From: Thalassobius sp. I31.1 | GTDB taxonomy: Bacteria; Pseudomonadota; Alphaproteobacteria; Rhodobacterales; Rhodobacteraceae | Length of the DNA: 64,000 nucleotides | Assembly (NCBI RefSeq): GCF_003031585.1 | Contig: NZ_PWAA01000042.1 | Location: 124,001-188,000 of the forward strand | Direction of reading: 5' to 3' | Made by a program: the position numbers and the translations under genes | Shown here: positions 1 through 7,798 of the stretch, in pieces | Layout of the letters: every line of letters begins with the position of its first letter | How positions within the stretch are numbered: position 1 is the stretch's first letter | Notes under the pieces: generated by a model | Seen by the model: the letters and a program-made list of their open reading frames with translations, nothing else | The model's database searches: none | What the model was told of the DNA's origin: nothing

Positions 1-109
1 TCAATTTGTTTAGATATATATATGCAAAAACATGACAAAACCATAAAATAAGTTGCTATTTGTTGCTTCTTCGTTAGTTTTATATGGTGAAACAACGAAT
101 GAGCCCTGC
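1..109. other. AT-rich leader at the left edge
   Basis: AT-rich sequence precedes the first gene and probably holds its promoter. No complete gene is visible. The upstream neighbour lies outside the window. Confidence 0.4.
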
Positions 110-553
110 ATGCCAGATTTTATCCAGCGCCGGCGCCTGGCCCGTATCCTTGACCGGGCTGCTGCCAGACTGACAGATGTTGAAATGCCGGAAAAGGGCT
201 GGATCGCGACGATGCGGCTGGCGCTTGGCATGTCTGCGGAACAGGTTGCGCTGCGTAAAGGTGTCAGCCGGAATGCGGTCTATCAGGCAGAACGCAGCGA
301 AAAAGACGGTGCGGTGTCACTGAAGCAGATGGAAAACCTGGCCAAAGCCATGGGCGGGCGTTTCGTCTATGCGATTGTGCCGGATGAACCGGTGGAACAG
401 CTGAAATACAAACAGGCCAGGCGCAATGCAAAACGTGCTGCGGGGGAAGATCCGGGGTTTGCAAGGCTGTCCAAAGAGGATCAGCAGGACTGGATTGACG
501 ATTTGGCAGCGCAGCAGTTGCACGACATGCCATCAGATTTCTGGGCTGACTGA
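110..553 (+). CDS. Mobile mystery protein A family, XRE-type DNA-binding protein
   Basis: A 147-residue helix-turn-helix protein. The central segment (PEKGWIATMRLALGMS, then a KGVSRNAVYQAE recognition helix and DGAVSLKQMENLAKAMGG) matches the family I know as mobile mystery protein A, a small XRE-like regulator normally followed by a Fic-domain partner (protein B). I chose the ATG at 110 because family members begin shortly before this block; an in-frame ATG at 53 would add 19 residues of weak sequence. No Fic gene follows: the next gene, 58 bases on, is a thioesterase. It may therefore be an orphan antitoxin or regulator. The family call is fairly firm; the biological role is not. Confidence 0.75.
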   Translation: MPDFIQRRRLARILDRAAARLTDVEMPEKGWIATMRLALGMSAEQVALRKGVSRNAVYQAERSEKDGAVSLKQMENLAKAMGGRFVYAIVPDEPVEQLKYKQARRNAKRAAGEDPGFARLSKEDQQDWIDDLAAQQLHDMPSDFWAD

Positions 554-611
554 CGGCGACTTGTCCTGACGTCGCCTTTGACTTTCCGCGGGTCACACGG
601 GAAGCTGGCCT

Positions 612-1016
612 ATGACTGATATTCTGAAAATGGGCCAGGCGATCCTGGCATTGCAGCCATTCAGCAAATCTTTGGGTGCGGAACTGACGGAACTTGGTGA
701 CGGAAAAGCCGTGATTGAGCTGCCTTTGCAAGAGGATCACAAACAACAACATGGATTCGCCCATGGCGGTGTGGTCAGCTATCTGGCGGACAATGCGCTG
801 ACCTTTGCAGCGGGATCGTTGCTGGGCGACGTGTTGACGCTTGAAATGAAGATCAACTACACCCGTCCCGCCAAAGGTGCGCTTTTGATCAGTCGTGCTC
901 AGGTTTTAAGCCATGGGAAACGGCAGGCGGTTTGTGAAGCAAAAGTCTATGCCGTTGAAAACGGAGAAGAAAAGATCTGTGCGATTGCCCAGGGTACGGT
1001 GATGCCGGCTTCCTGA
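612..1016 (+). CDS. PaaI-family hotdog-fold thioesterase
   Basis: A 134-residue single hotdog domain of normal length for the PaaI/YdiI group, which hydrolyse acyl- or aryl-CoA thioesters in the cytoplasm. The diagnostic HGGVVSYLADNAL helix lies at residues 51-63, with His51-Gly-Gly and Asp60 in the positions used by the family. The strand LTLEMKINYTRPAKG follows. Substrate cannot be read from sequence; phenylacetate-type or general aromatic acyl-CoA clean-up is typical of the family. It stands alone, between the orphan regulator and the DUF3422 gene, with no shared operon evident. Confidence 0.85.
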   Translation: MTDILKMGQAILALQPFSKSLGAELTELGDGKAVIELPLQEDHKQQHGFAHGGVVSYLADNALTFAAGSLLGDVLTLEMKINYTRPAKGALLISRAQVLSHGKRQAVCEAKVYAVENGEEKICAIAQGTVMPAS

Positions 1017-1170
1017 AGCCGCTATATGATCTGCCTCGAAATTAGTCGGTATACTGTGGTATTCTGTAACATGCTGAAAAATAAGTAAAAACATCTTTAC
1101 CTGCTTTGATTTTGCAGTTTAGCGTCCGCCTGAAGGGCCCCGGAGAGCGTGGGGCACAAGGGGACAGGAC

Positions 1171-2439
1171 ATGACTGCAATCACCGATCACCAGGACCGA
1201 TATGCGCTGACGAATGAGCTGCACGCGCGGCCCTTTCCAACGCTGGGAACGGGGGCGACGGCGCTTTATCTGGCGGTGAAACGCCCGGCAGATGCGGCAC
1301 GACGGGATCGCCAGGCGGATCTTGATCATCTGCTGGCCCTGTTGGATCATTTCGGCGCAGATCACCCGCGCCCCGGGGCCACCCATTATTCCGGGCGCAT
1401 CGGCGGCCATGGCATCAAATGGGAAAGCCACACGGAATTTGTGAGCTACACCCTGTTTGTTGAAGGGAAAGTACCGGATGGCGACGGGTTTGGTCTGTTT
1501 CCCGAGAAATGGCTGAAAGAGATGCCGGGGGTGCGCCTGACGTCGGCGATGATCCGGGTGGTCGAGAAACCGCAGGATAAAGCAAAGCTTGCGCGTATCC
1601 TGAAGGAAGATTTCGTACCCGAAAGCCTGGCTGTCAGCAATGTTCTGGATGGGGCGGCGATCATTGCCGGTGATTTCCGCATAGATGCCCGTGGTCAGAT
1701 GAATTTCCAGGTGATCAGCGCGGCGCAGACCGGATCCCAGCGCATTGGCCGGATTGTGCAGCGTCTATGTGAGATTGAAACCTATAAAGCGATGTCGATG
1801 CTGGGGTATCGGCGCGCGAAAGATGTGCAGCGTCAGTTGGGCAATATTGATATGCGCCTGAACCGGTTGATTGACCGTATGAACGGGGCAGAACCCGAAG
1901 CGGTTCTGGCGGCGCTGTTGCCTCTGACGGCGGAACTTGAAGCATTATCTGCCCAATCGGCGTTCCGCTTTTCCGGCACGCGGGCCTATAGTTCGCTTGT
2001 GGCAGATCGGATCATGGTGCTGCGGGAACGACGCGTGGGCGGGCGGCAAACCTTTGAGGAATTCATGGCGCGCCGGTTTGAACCGACGATGCGGACCTCA
2101 GAGGCGGTTGAAGCACAATTGCAGAATATCTCTGCCCGGGCGTTTCGCGCTGCGGAACTATTGCGCACACGGGTGGAAGTCGAACGTTCGGCGCAGAACC
2201 AGCAGTTGCTGGAAAGTATGGATCGCCGTGCGGATCAGCAGTTGCATCTGCAAAAGACGGTGGAAGGGCTGTCCGTGGTGGCGATCAGTTATTATGCCGT
2301 GAATCTTGCGACTTATGCGGTTTACCCATTGGCGAAATTTGCGGGGCTGTCGAAAGCCACGCTGACCGCGCTTCTGATCCCGCCGGTGATTGGTGCCGTG
2401 TGGTTGACCGTACGGCGGATCAGAAACGCGTTTCACTGA
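1171..2439 (+). CDS. DUF3422 family membrane-anchored protein
   Basis: A 422-residue protein that I recognise as DUF3422 from its opening (YALTNELHARPFP) and overall layout. The bulk is soluble and rich in Arg and Gln, with heptad-like stretches around residues 200-340. Two hydrophobic segments near residues 368-388 and 396-414 would anchor the C terminus in the inner membrane. The start at 1171 has a good site (AGGGGACAGGAC) just upstream. The family is widespread in proteobacteria and has no established biochemical function. It is convergent with the DUF2938 gene, their stops being only two bases apart. Confidence 0.85.
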   Translation: MTAITDHQDRYALTNELHARPFPTLGTGATALYLAVKRPADAARRDRQADLDHLLALLDHFGADHPRPGATHYSGRIGGHGIKWESHTEFVSYTLFVEGKVPDGDGFGLFPEKWLKEMPGVRLTSAMIRVVEKPQDKAKLARILKEDFVPESLAVSNVLDGAAIIAGDFRIDARGQMNFQVISAAQTGSQRIGRIVQRLCEIETYKAMSMLGYRRAKDVQRQLGNIDMRLNRLIDRMNGAEPEAVLAALLPLTAELEALSAQSAFRFSGTRAYSSLVADRIMVLRERRVGGRQTFEEFMARRFEPTMRTSEAVEAQLQNISARAFRAAELLRTRVEVERSAQNQQLLESMDRRADQQLHLQKTVEGLSVVAISYYAVNLATYAVYPLAKFAGLSKATLTALLIPPVIGAVWLTVRRIRNAFH

Positions 2440-2441
2440 GA

Positions 2442-2933
2442 TCAGAACTGCGCCAGGGCCATTGCGCTTAACCAGAGGCCAACCCCAAAGACCAGATGGG
2501 TCATCAGGCTTTTTACGCGGGCTTTGCCGGGGGAGGGCGTGGGGGCGGTTGCGATCCCCGCGCCAAAGGCCGGCTGCATGATCAGGAAGGGAAATCCGAC
2601 CGTCAGCAATCCAAAAATGATGGGGGGTGTTGGCGTGGGCTGCATGATCCAGGTGGTTCCGGCGAATATGCCAAATGCGGCGGCAAAGATCACGCCAATC
2701 GCATAGTGCAGAAGCCAGCCAAGCGGCCGTTCACCCTGTTGATACGGCGCGGCAGTGATGGGATTATGAAACCAGATCCCGTGCCGCATGTGCAGAACCC
2801 AACGACCGACCAGCGCGAAATCGAGCGAAGGAACCCCAAACGCACGGCGTAGGGTCAAGGCCCAGAGATCCATGATCAGTGTCGCACCAATTCCGATGAG
2901 GGCGTATTGGAAAAAAGGAATGTAACTTTCCAT
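2442..2933 (-). CDS. DUF2938 family membrane protein
   Basis: A 163-residue integral membrane protein with four probable helices, near residues 8-28, 75-95, 105-125 and 143-162. The motif MDLWALTLRR in helix 1, the HMRHGIWFHNP loop and GWLLHYAIGV match DUF2938, a family of unknown function. It is transcribed divergently from the MerR-type gene; only 73 bases separate the two starts, and they contain a palindrome typical of MerR operators. It is therefore likely to be the direct target of that regulator. In other bacteria small membrane proteins controlled this way often respond to stress or toxic compounds, but that is inference. Confidence 0.8.
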   Translation of the reverse strand: MESYIPFFQYALIGIGATLIMDLWALTLRRAFGVPSLDFALVGRWVLHMRHGIWFHNPITAAPYQQGERPLGWLLHYAIGVIFAAAFGIFAGTTWIMQPTPTPPIIFGLLTVGFPFLIMQPAFGAGIATAPTPSPGKARVKSLMTHLVFGVGLWLSAMALAQF

Positions 2934-2982
2934 CAGGGGGGCCTTTCTGTTGCCTCTTTATCTGAGAACATGCAGTCTGCCA

Positions 2983-3005
2983 CTTGAAGTTAGCTTGAGG
3001 TCAAG
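2983..3005. promoter_or_regulatory. SoxR-box-like MerR operator between DUF2938 and merR-type genes
   Basis: A 23-base element whose outer arms CTTGA/TCAAG are inverted repeats and whose core resembles the SoxR box CCTCAAGTTAACTTGAGG. Read leftward it gives a -35 (TTGACC) followed by a long, about 19-base spacer, as in MerR-activated promoters, though the -10 (CAGACT) is weak. It abuts the GTG start of the regulator, so binding would also affect the regulator's own gene. It matches the element at 60990-61012 in 19 of 23 positions. Confidence 0.7.
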
Positions 3006-3006
3006 G

Positions 3007-3447
3007 GTGAAAGATCTGGATATTGGAGAGGTGTCAGAACAGACGGGTTTGTCTGCGGCGACACTGCGTTATTATGAAGCGAAACAGCTGATCAGCCCAT
3101 CCGGGCGCAAAGGGCTGCGGCGGCTTTATGATCCCTCCGTTCTGCAAATGCTGTCGCTGATATTGCTTGGGAAAAAGGCGGGGTTTTCGCTGGATGAGAT
3201 CCGTGTATTTGTCTGTCCCGGGGGAGAAAGCGATATTCCCGCCGAGGCGTTGCTTTCGAAAGCCGATGAGATTGATCAGCGGATTACAGAACTGACAGCC
3301 CTGCGGGACGGGTTGCGCCATGTGGCGCAATGCAGCGCGCCGTCTCACGCCAGTTGTCCGAAGTTTCAGAGAATGACTAAGATTGCTTTGGCGCGCCTGG
3401 GGCAGGGGGCGTCCCAGGATATGCAGAAAAAACGCCGCACAAAGTAA
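3007..3447 (+). CDS. MerR-family transcriptional regulator
   Basis: A 146-residue regulator starting at GTG 3007 (GAGG site six bases upstream); an in-frame ATG at 2950 would lie upstream of the operator and is less likely. The N-terminal winged helix-turn-helix is clear: IGEVSEQTGLSAATLRYYE, then GLRRLYD. A long dimerisation helix follows from about residue 75. Near the end of that helix sits Cys-x7-Cys (CSAPSHASC), a plausible metal- or redox-sensing site; it is not the four-Cys cluster-binding motif of true SoxR. The adjoining operator and the second matching box at 61 kb suggest at least two targets in this window. Confidence 0.85.
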   Translation: MKDLDIGEVSEQTGLSAATLRYYEAKQLISPSGRKGLRRLYDPSVLQMLSLILLGKKAGFSLDEIRVFVCPGGESDIPAEALLSKADEIDQRITELTALRDGLRHVAQCSAPSHASCPKFQRMTKIALARLGQGASQDMQKKRRTK

Positions 3448-3482
3448 AATGGCCCGTGCATTTCTGCCGGGCCATTCTGTTC
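3448..3482 (+). terminator. Rho-independent terminator after merR-type gene
   Basis: AATGGCCCG (3448-3456) pairs perfectly with CGGGCCATT (3468-3476) and is followed by a T-rich stretch. It begins directly after the stop codon. Confidence 0.7.
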
Positions 3483-3490
3483 TGAGGTCG

Positions 3491-3536
3491 CCGGAATTTT
3501 TCAAAAATTCCGGGACGGTTTCTTTGAAAGAAACCG
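3491..3536. repeat. Tandem pair of near-perfect AT-rich palindromes
   Basis: Two palindromes lie side by side. 3491-3513 has 11-base arms (CCGGAATTTTT) around a single C. 3516-3536 has 10-base arms (CGGTTTCTTT) around a single G. They sit between two convergent genes and could end transcription in either direction. The core of the first recurs exactly at 35463-35483. Confidence 0.7.
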
Positions 3537-3540
3537 GGAC

Positions 3541-4551
3541 TTAGCGCCCGCGGATCCGTGGATCCAGAGCATCGCGCAGACCATCGCCGATATAGTTCAC
3601 CGACAGAACCGTCAGTGAGATTGCAAGGCCTGGATAAATCACGCGTTCCGGATAGCTCACGAGGAAGTCGGTGCTATCATAAAGCAAACGCCCCCAGGTC
3701 GGGAAATCCGGTGGGAAGCCCAGGCCCAGGAAAGACAGCGCAGATTCCGTGATGATCGCATTCGCAATGCCAAGGGTCGCAGACACCATGATCGGTGACA
3801 TGACATTTGGCAGTACATGGCGCATGATCATCTTGCTGTTGTTGGTCCCAATGGAACGCGCCGCCAGTACGAATTCACGCTCTTTGATCGCCAGAACATC
3901 ACCACGTACAATCCGGGCTGTTGGCATCCAGCTTGTGATCCCGATGGCTGAGACCATCAGAATGAACGCCCCCATTTCCGGACCAAAACTGGAGTTCAGC
4001 GCGTCGCGGAACAGCATGAACATCACCAGCAGCAGTGGCAGCAGAGGCAAGGCCAGGAAAAGATCGGTCAGGCGCATGAGAATGCCGTCGAGCTTTTTGA
4101 AAAAGCCTGCCATCACGCCGACAAGTGTGCCGACAAACAGCGCCAGAAGCATCGCGGTCACGCCAACAGCCAGGGACACCTGACCGCCTTTGATCACACG
4201 TGCCAGGTTATCCCGGCCCAGCTGGTCGGTGCCCAGAGGGTGGGACCAGTAGACCTTCAGCCCGGTTTCAGCCTTCATCGAGGTCGGATCAGACAGACAT
4301 GTCCAGATCATGCCCCAGTCCTGCGAGAAACAGGATGTGATGGCACGGGCGTTCTTTGCACGGATGTCGATATAGGTCGCATCCGTCGACCAGAGCCATG
4401 GCCCCAGCACAATGCCGAAGACGATCAGCAGAAAGACGAAAGCCCCGATCATCGCGCCACGGTGGGTGCGGAACTGTCCCCAGACATCCCACCACTGGCT
4501 GCGCGATGCGCTTGCGGCGATGTCCTGTTCGGTTACGGTTTTATCAGTCAT
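3541..4551 (-). CDS. Oligopeptide ABC transporter permease, OppC type
   Basis: A 336-residue inner-membrane permease of the DppC/OppC class: a cytoplasmic N terminus, a first membrane helix, a large periplasmic loop (about residues 60-115) and five more helices. The coupling motif that contacts the ATPase is visible (AARSIGTNNSKMI, then RHVLPN). The ATG at 4551 is preferred to one 14 codons upstream because it overlaps the stop of the OppB gene by eight bases, implying translational coupling, and gives the usual short N terminus (MTDKTVTEQD). It acts with the OppB-type permease, the binding protein at 5653 and the fused ATPase at 7799. Confidence 0.9.
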   Translation of the reverse strand: MTDKTVTEQDIAASASRSQWWDVWGQFRTHRGAMIGAFVFLLIVFGIVLGPWLWSTDATYIDIRAKNARAITSCFSQDWGMIWTCLSDPTSMKAETGLKVYWSHPLGTDQLGRDNLARVIKGGQVSLAVGVTAMLLALFVGTLVGVMAGFFKKLDGILMRLTDLFLALPLLPLLLVMFMLFRDALNSSFGPEMGAFILMVSAIGITSWMPTARIVRGDVLAIKEREFVLAARSIGTNNSKMIMRHVLPNVMSPIMVSATLGIANAIITESALSFLGLGFPPDFPTWGRLLYDSTDFLVSYPERVIYPGLAISLTVLSVNYIGDGLRDALDPRIRGR

Positions 4552-5551
4552 AACGGATCCTCGGATCAAGCACGCCGTAGAGAACATCGGCAATCAGGTT
4601 AAAGAGAATGATCAGAACAGCGAAGATCACAGTCAGGGTTTGTACCATCGGAATATCATTGGCCTGAATGGCGGTGATCAGAAGCTGACCAAGGCCGTTC
4701 ACCTTAAACACCTGTTCGGTGATGATCGCGCCACCAAACACCTGAGGCACACCCAGGGCAATCACGGTTACAACCGGGATCATGGAGTTGCGCAGCACAT
4801 GCACAAGAACCACGGCTTTTTCACCAAGGCCCTTGGCCCGGGCGGTGCGCACATAGTCCTGGTTCAGGTTGTCCAGCATAGACGCCCGCATGAACCGGCT
4901 GATCTGGGCGGCGTTATACAGCGCCAGCACAGACACGGGCAGAACCATCTGCTTGGCTTGTTTGACAAAGTTTGCCCAGCTGTTGACCACCAGGGTCGTG
5001 TCATAGATCGACGGGAACCAGCCAAGGTTCACAGAGAAGATCACAATCAGCAGAACACCGGTAAAGAAGGTCGGAACAGAGAAACCCACCATAGAGATGA
5101 ACGTCCCGAGCTGATCAAACCAGCTGTATTGGCGATAGGCCGAGATAATCCCGATCGGGAGCGCGATCAGCGTGCCGACCACATAACCCAGACCAACCAC
5201 CCAGAGGGTCTGAGGAATACGCTGCCAGACGATATCCATCACGGGAGAACGGCTCTGGAAAGAGATAATCCGTTGTTGATCGCCATAGGTGTTCAGACCA
5301 GTGAGCTGTTCGATGGTGTACATCGGTTCAACCCAGAAGAAGGCATAGAACCATTTTACAAAGCGGACCAGCGGGTTCTGCCCAAGACCAAGGGATTCAC
5401 GGATCTGTGCTTTCACTTCGGCAGGGATCGACAAAGGCAGACTTGCCGTCGGATCACCTGGTGCAAGTGCAAGCAACATGAAGATAACGAAGGAGATGAA
5501 GAACAACGTCAGCACGGATATGCCCGAGCGACGAATGATAAAGTTGAGCAT
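4544..5551 (-). CDS. Oligopeptide ABC transporter permease, OppB type
   Basis: A 335-residue permease of the DppB/OppB class. The N-terminal helix (about residues 8-28, VLTLFFISFVIFMLLAL) is followed by a periplasmic segment rich in Trp and Tyr, then five helices. The ATPase-coupling motif is RAKGLGEKAV; a typical C terminus ends in VLDPRIRYD. It is the second gene of the leftward transcript binding protein - OppB - OppC. The specific peptide or other ligand cannot be told from the permease. Confidence 0.9.
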   Translation of the reverse strand: MLNFIIRRSGISVLTLFFISFVIFMLLALAPGDPTASLPLSIPAEVKAQIRESLGLGQNPLVRFVKWFYAFFWVEPMYTIEQLTGLNTYGDQQRIISFQSRSPVMDIVWQRIPQTLWVVGLGYVVGTLIALPIGIISAYRQYSWFDQLGTFISMVGFSVPTFFTGVLLIVIFSVNLGWFPSIYDTTLVVNSWANFVKQAKQMVLPVSVLALYNAAQISRFMRASMLDNLNQDYVRTARAKGLGEKAVVLVHVLRNSMIPVVTVIALGVPQVFGGAIITEQVFKVNGLGQLLITAIQANDIPMVQTLTVIFAVLIILFNLIADVLYGVLDPRIRYD

Positions 5552-5652
5552 TGAGCAAGCCTCAGGATGCGCGTTCCAGGTAAGATTTGCCCCGCGCAGG
5601 GCGGGGCAAATCCGTTCTGTCGTGTCAGGCAGCGCAGCTACCTGTAACGGGA

Positions 5653-7353
5653 TCAGCCGTCAACACGATGCCAGTCAGCGGCATTCCAGAGTTCAGAGTC
5701 CCAGGTGTTCAGGATAACGCCACCCAGGGTGTTTGCATGTGCAGATACACGACCACGGTCCACCAGTGGGATGATCACATATTCCTGCATCAGCATGTCG
5801 TTCATGGCTTTCGCCAGACGCGCACGTTCGTTCAGATCACCGGTTGTTGCCATTTCAGCAACCAGCGCATCATATTCCTCGGAACAGAAGCGTGGCATGT
5901 TGTTGCCCTGCCACTGTGTCTCAGGACGTGGTGCCTGTGAACATTCCCAGTTCGCCATGTATGACTCAGGGTCTGTACCGTCGAAGTTGTTCGCGTACAT
6001 TTCAACGTCAGCAAAGAACTTCTGGAAGGTGTCGTTAGACGCAGGGTCGCCGCCGAAGAATACAGATGCGTCGATGTTGCGCAGTTCGGTTTCAACACCG
6101 ATTTCAGCCCACCACTGTTTGATCAGCGCCTGGAAATCCTGGCGAACAGCGTTTGTGGATGTCTGGTACAGCATGGAAAGACGAACACCGTCTTTTGCAC
6201 GTACACCGTCAGAACCCATTTCCCAGCCAGCTTCGTCCAGCAGAGCGTTTGCCGCAGCGATGTCTTGTACAAGGCATGCGTCGTTTGCTGTGGATTTGTA
6301 GATGGCAGGTGCCGGCAGAACGTTACAGGTCGGGCGACCGGCAGTGCCGTAACCGATTTCAACCAGCAGGTCGCGGTCGATTGCCATGGACAGGGCCTGA
6401 CGCACATTGATGTCGGACAGGAACGGGTGTGCATTGTCAGCAGTACCGCGACGATCACCAAGATCAGCAGAAACGTCGGTCTGGTTGACCATGATGCGTT
6501 CTACCAGGGTACCAAATGCAGACACAACAGTGCCTTTGCCCGCAGAAGCCATTTCAGCAAGTACATCTGGTGCCAGCTGCAGGTTCCAGGCGTAGTCGAA
6601 TTCGCCGGTCGCCAGAACTGCACGGCCAGCGTCAGTTGCGGATCCGCCACCCTTCAGGGTCACAGTCGCAAATGCCGGCTTAGATGCATCGCGGTAGTTT
6701 TCGTTTGCAGCCAGCGACACAACGTCATTGGAACGGAATTCAGTCACTGTGAAAGGACCGGTGCCGATTGGCTGGAAGTTTGCGTCTGTACACTCAGGCG
6801 CTTTCGCACCGAGACAGTCAGCAAACTGAGCGGCCTGAATGATCGGCGCCTGTGCACCAACAAACGGACCATATGGGAAAGGCTTGGATACGCCGAAATG
6901 CACGGTCACGGTGCGATCATCGATGATTTCAACATCGGTCACATCGTTGTATTTTTCACCCTGCGCACAGCCGCCACCTTCAGCAGTACAATACTGCCAG
7001 GAGAAACGAACATCCTCAGAGGTCACAGGCGTGCCGTCAGACCAAAGCAGGCCCTCTTTCAGGGTCCATGTGATGGAAGTCAGGTCTTCAGAAACGCCAC
7101 CGTTTTCAACGGTTGGTACAGATTCTGCGAGCCACGGCACCATGGTGCCTTCTTCGTTGTAACGTGCGAGCGGTTCAATCACGAGGCTTGCAGCCTCAAG
7201 TTCTTTTGTGCCGCCGGACAGATACGGGTTCATGCCGGATGGGGCCTGCCAATAGATAATATTGACGTGGCCGTCTGCACCACGTTCCGCCATGGCCGCA
7301 GGGGCCATTGCAAAAGCAGCTGCAGCGCCCAGAAGGGTTGCCTTGAAGTTCAT
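5653..7353 (-). CDS. Periplasmic oligopeptide-binding protein of an ABC transporter (SBP family 5)
   Basis: A 566-residue protein with a Sec signal peptide (hydrophobic core LLGAAAAFAMAPA, probable cleavage after AMA, residue 22). ATG 7353 follows a strong AAGGAGAGAAG site; an upstream in-frame ATG at 7410 would put charged residues before the signal. The mature part matches the DppA/OppA fold: EPLARYNEEGTMVPWLAES near the start, the central WTLKEGLLWSDGTPVT block, and the FTVTEFRSNDVV turn. It should capture a peptide or similar ligand for the OppB/OppC channel. Length is at the upper end for dipeptide-binding members, so a longer peptide or modified ligand is possible. Confidence 0.9.
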   Translation of the reverse strand: MNFKATLLGAAAAFAMAPAAMAERGADGHVNIIYWQAPSGMNPYLSGGTKELEAASLVIEPLARYNEEGTMVPWLAESVPTVENGGVSEDLTSITWTLKEGLLWSDGTPVTSEDVRFSWQYCTAEGGGCAQGEKYNDVTDVEIIDDRTVTVHFGVSKPFPYGPFVGAQAPIIQAAQFADCLGAKAPECTDANFQPIGTGPFTVTEFRSNDVVSLAANENYRDASKPAFATVTLKGGGSATDAGRAVLATGEFDYAWNLQLAPDVLAEMASAGKGTVVSAFGTLVERIMVNQTDVSADLGDRRGTADNAHPFLSDINVRQALSMAIDRDLLVEIGYGTAGRPTCNVLPAPAIYKSTANDACLVQDIAAANALLDEAGWEMGSDGVRAKDGVRLSMLYQTSTNAVRQDFQALIKQWWAEIGVETELRNIDASVFFGGDPASNDTFQKFFADVEMYANNFDGTDPESYMANWECSQAPRPETQWQGNNMPRFCSEEYDALVAEMATTGDLNERARLAKAMNDMLMQEYVIIPLVDRGRVSAHANTLGGVILNTWDSELWNAADWHRVDG

Positions 7354-7798
7354 TCTTCTCTCCTTGTTGGTGATCCCCGTTTTTCCGGTGATCAAAGTCC
7401 CTTTTGTCATCAGTCGTTATTATCAGTCCGACCGTTCACCGGCCTGTTCACTGCTGAGACAAGTGCGCTCAGTTCAGACAATCCGGCGGCGAAATGCAAG
7501 CGTATTGCCAAAAATTACCGATATTTGCGGCAAACCCCACAGCAAACGCAATAAATTAACGGGGCAGGCGGCGGTAGCGATATAAACTGTCGTGGGCGCA
7601 AAATCCGTTACGTAGCGTCAGATTGTTAGCGCTCGCGTTTCGCCCCCTGGAATCGATTCTGTTTTTCCCGGCTTCCCGGGGGATTTCGCGACAAATGAAG
7701 TTTCTGTGAATGTGTTACTTGTTTGACAGGGGCGCAATCCGGCGCGTAGCTTCGCTGTCAAAACCTGATAATAAGACAATCCCGGGGGGGAATAATTC
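7354..7798. other. Divergent control region of the oligopeptide locus
   Basis: A 445-base gap between the divergent transporter transcripts. No convincing gene is visible. It contains a rightward promoter candidate (next entry) and a LacI-like half site (TGTTAGCGCT near 7624) that lacks its mirror half. AT-rich stretches around 7500-7560 could hold the leftward promoter. Confidence 0.45.
7723..7752 (+). promoter_or_regulatory. Candidate sigma-70 promoter for the fused Opp ATPase operon
   Basis: A perfect -35 hexamer TTGACA (7723-7728) is followed after 18 bases by TAGCTT (7747-7752), a weak -10. It lies about 50 bases before the ATPase start. Confidence 0.4.

Noticed and set aside
3749-4183. 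Long rightward ORF opposite the OppC permease gene
   Set aside because: It is antisense to a clear permease, has biased composition and no family motifs.
6265-7554. 429-codon rightward ORF opposite the peptide-binding protein
   Set aside because: It is the mirror of a well-supported gene; the sequence is Cys- and Arg-rich with no domain.
7618-7640. LacI-type operator (TGTTAGCGCT)
   Set aside because: Only the left half is present; the mirror half is absent.
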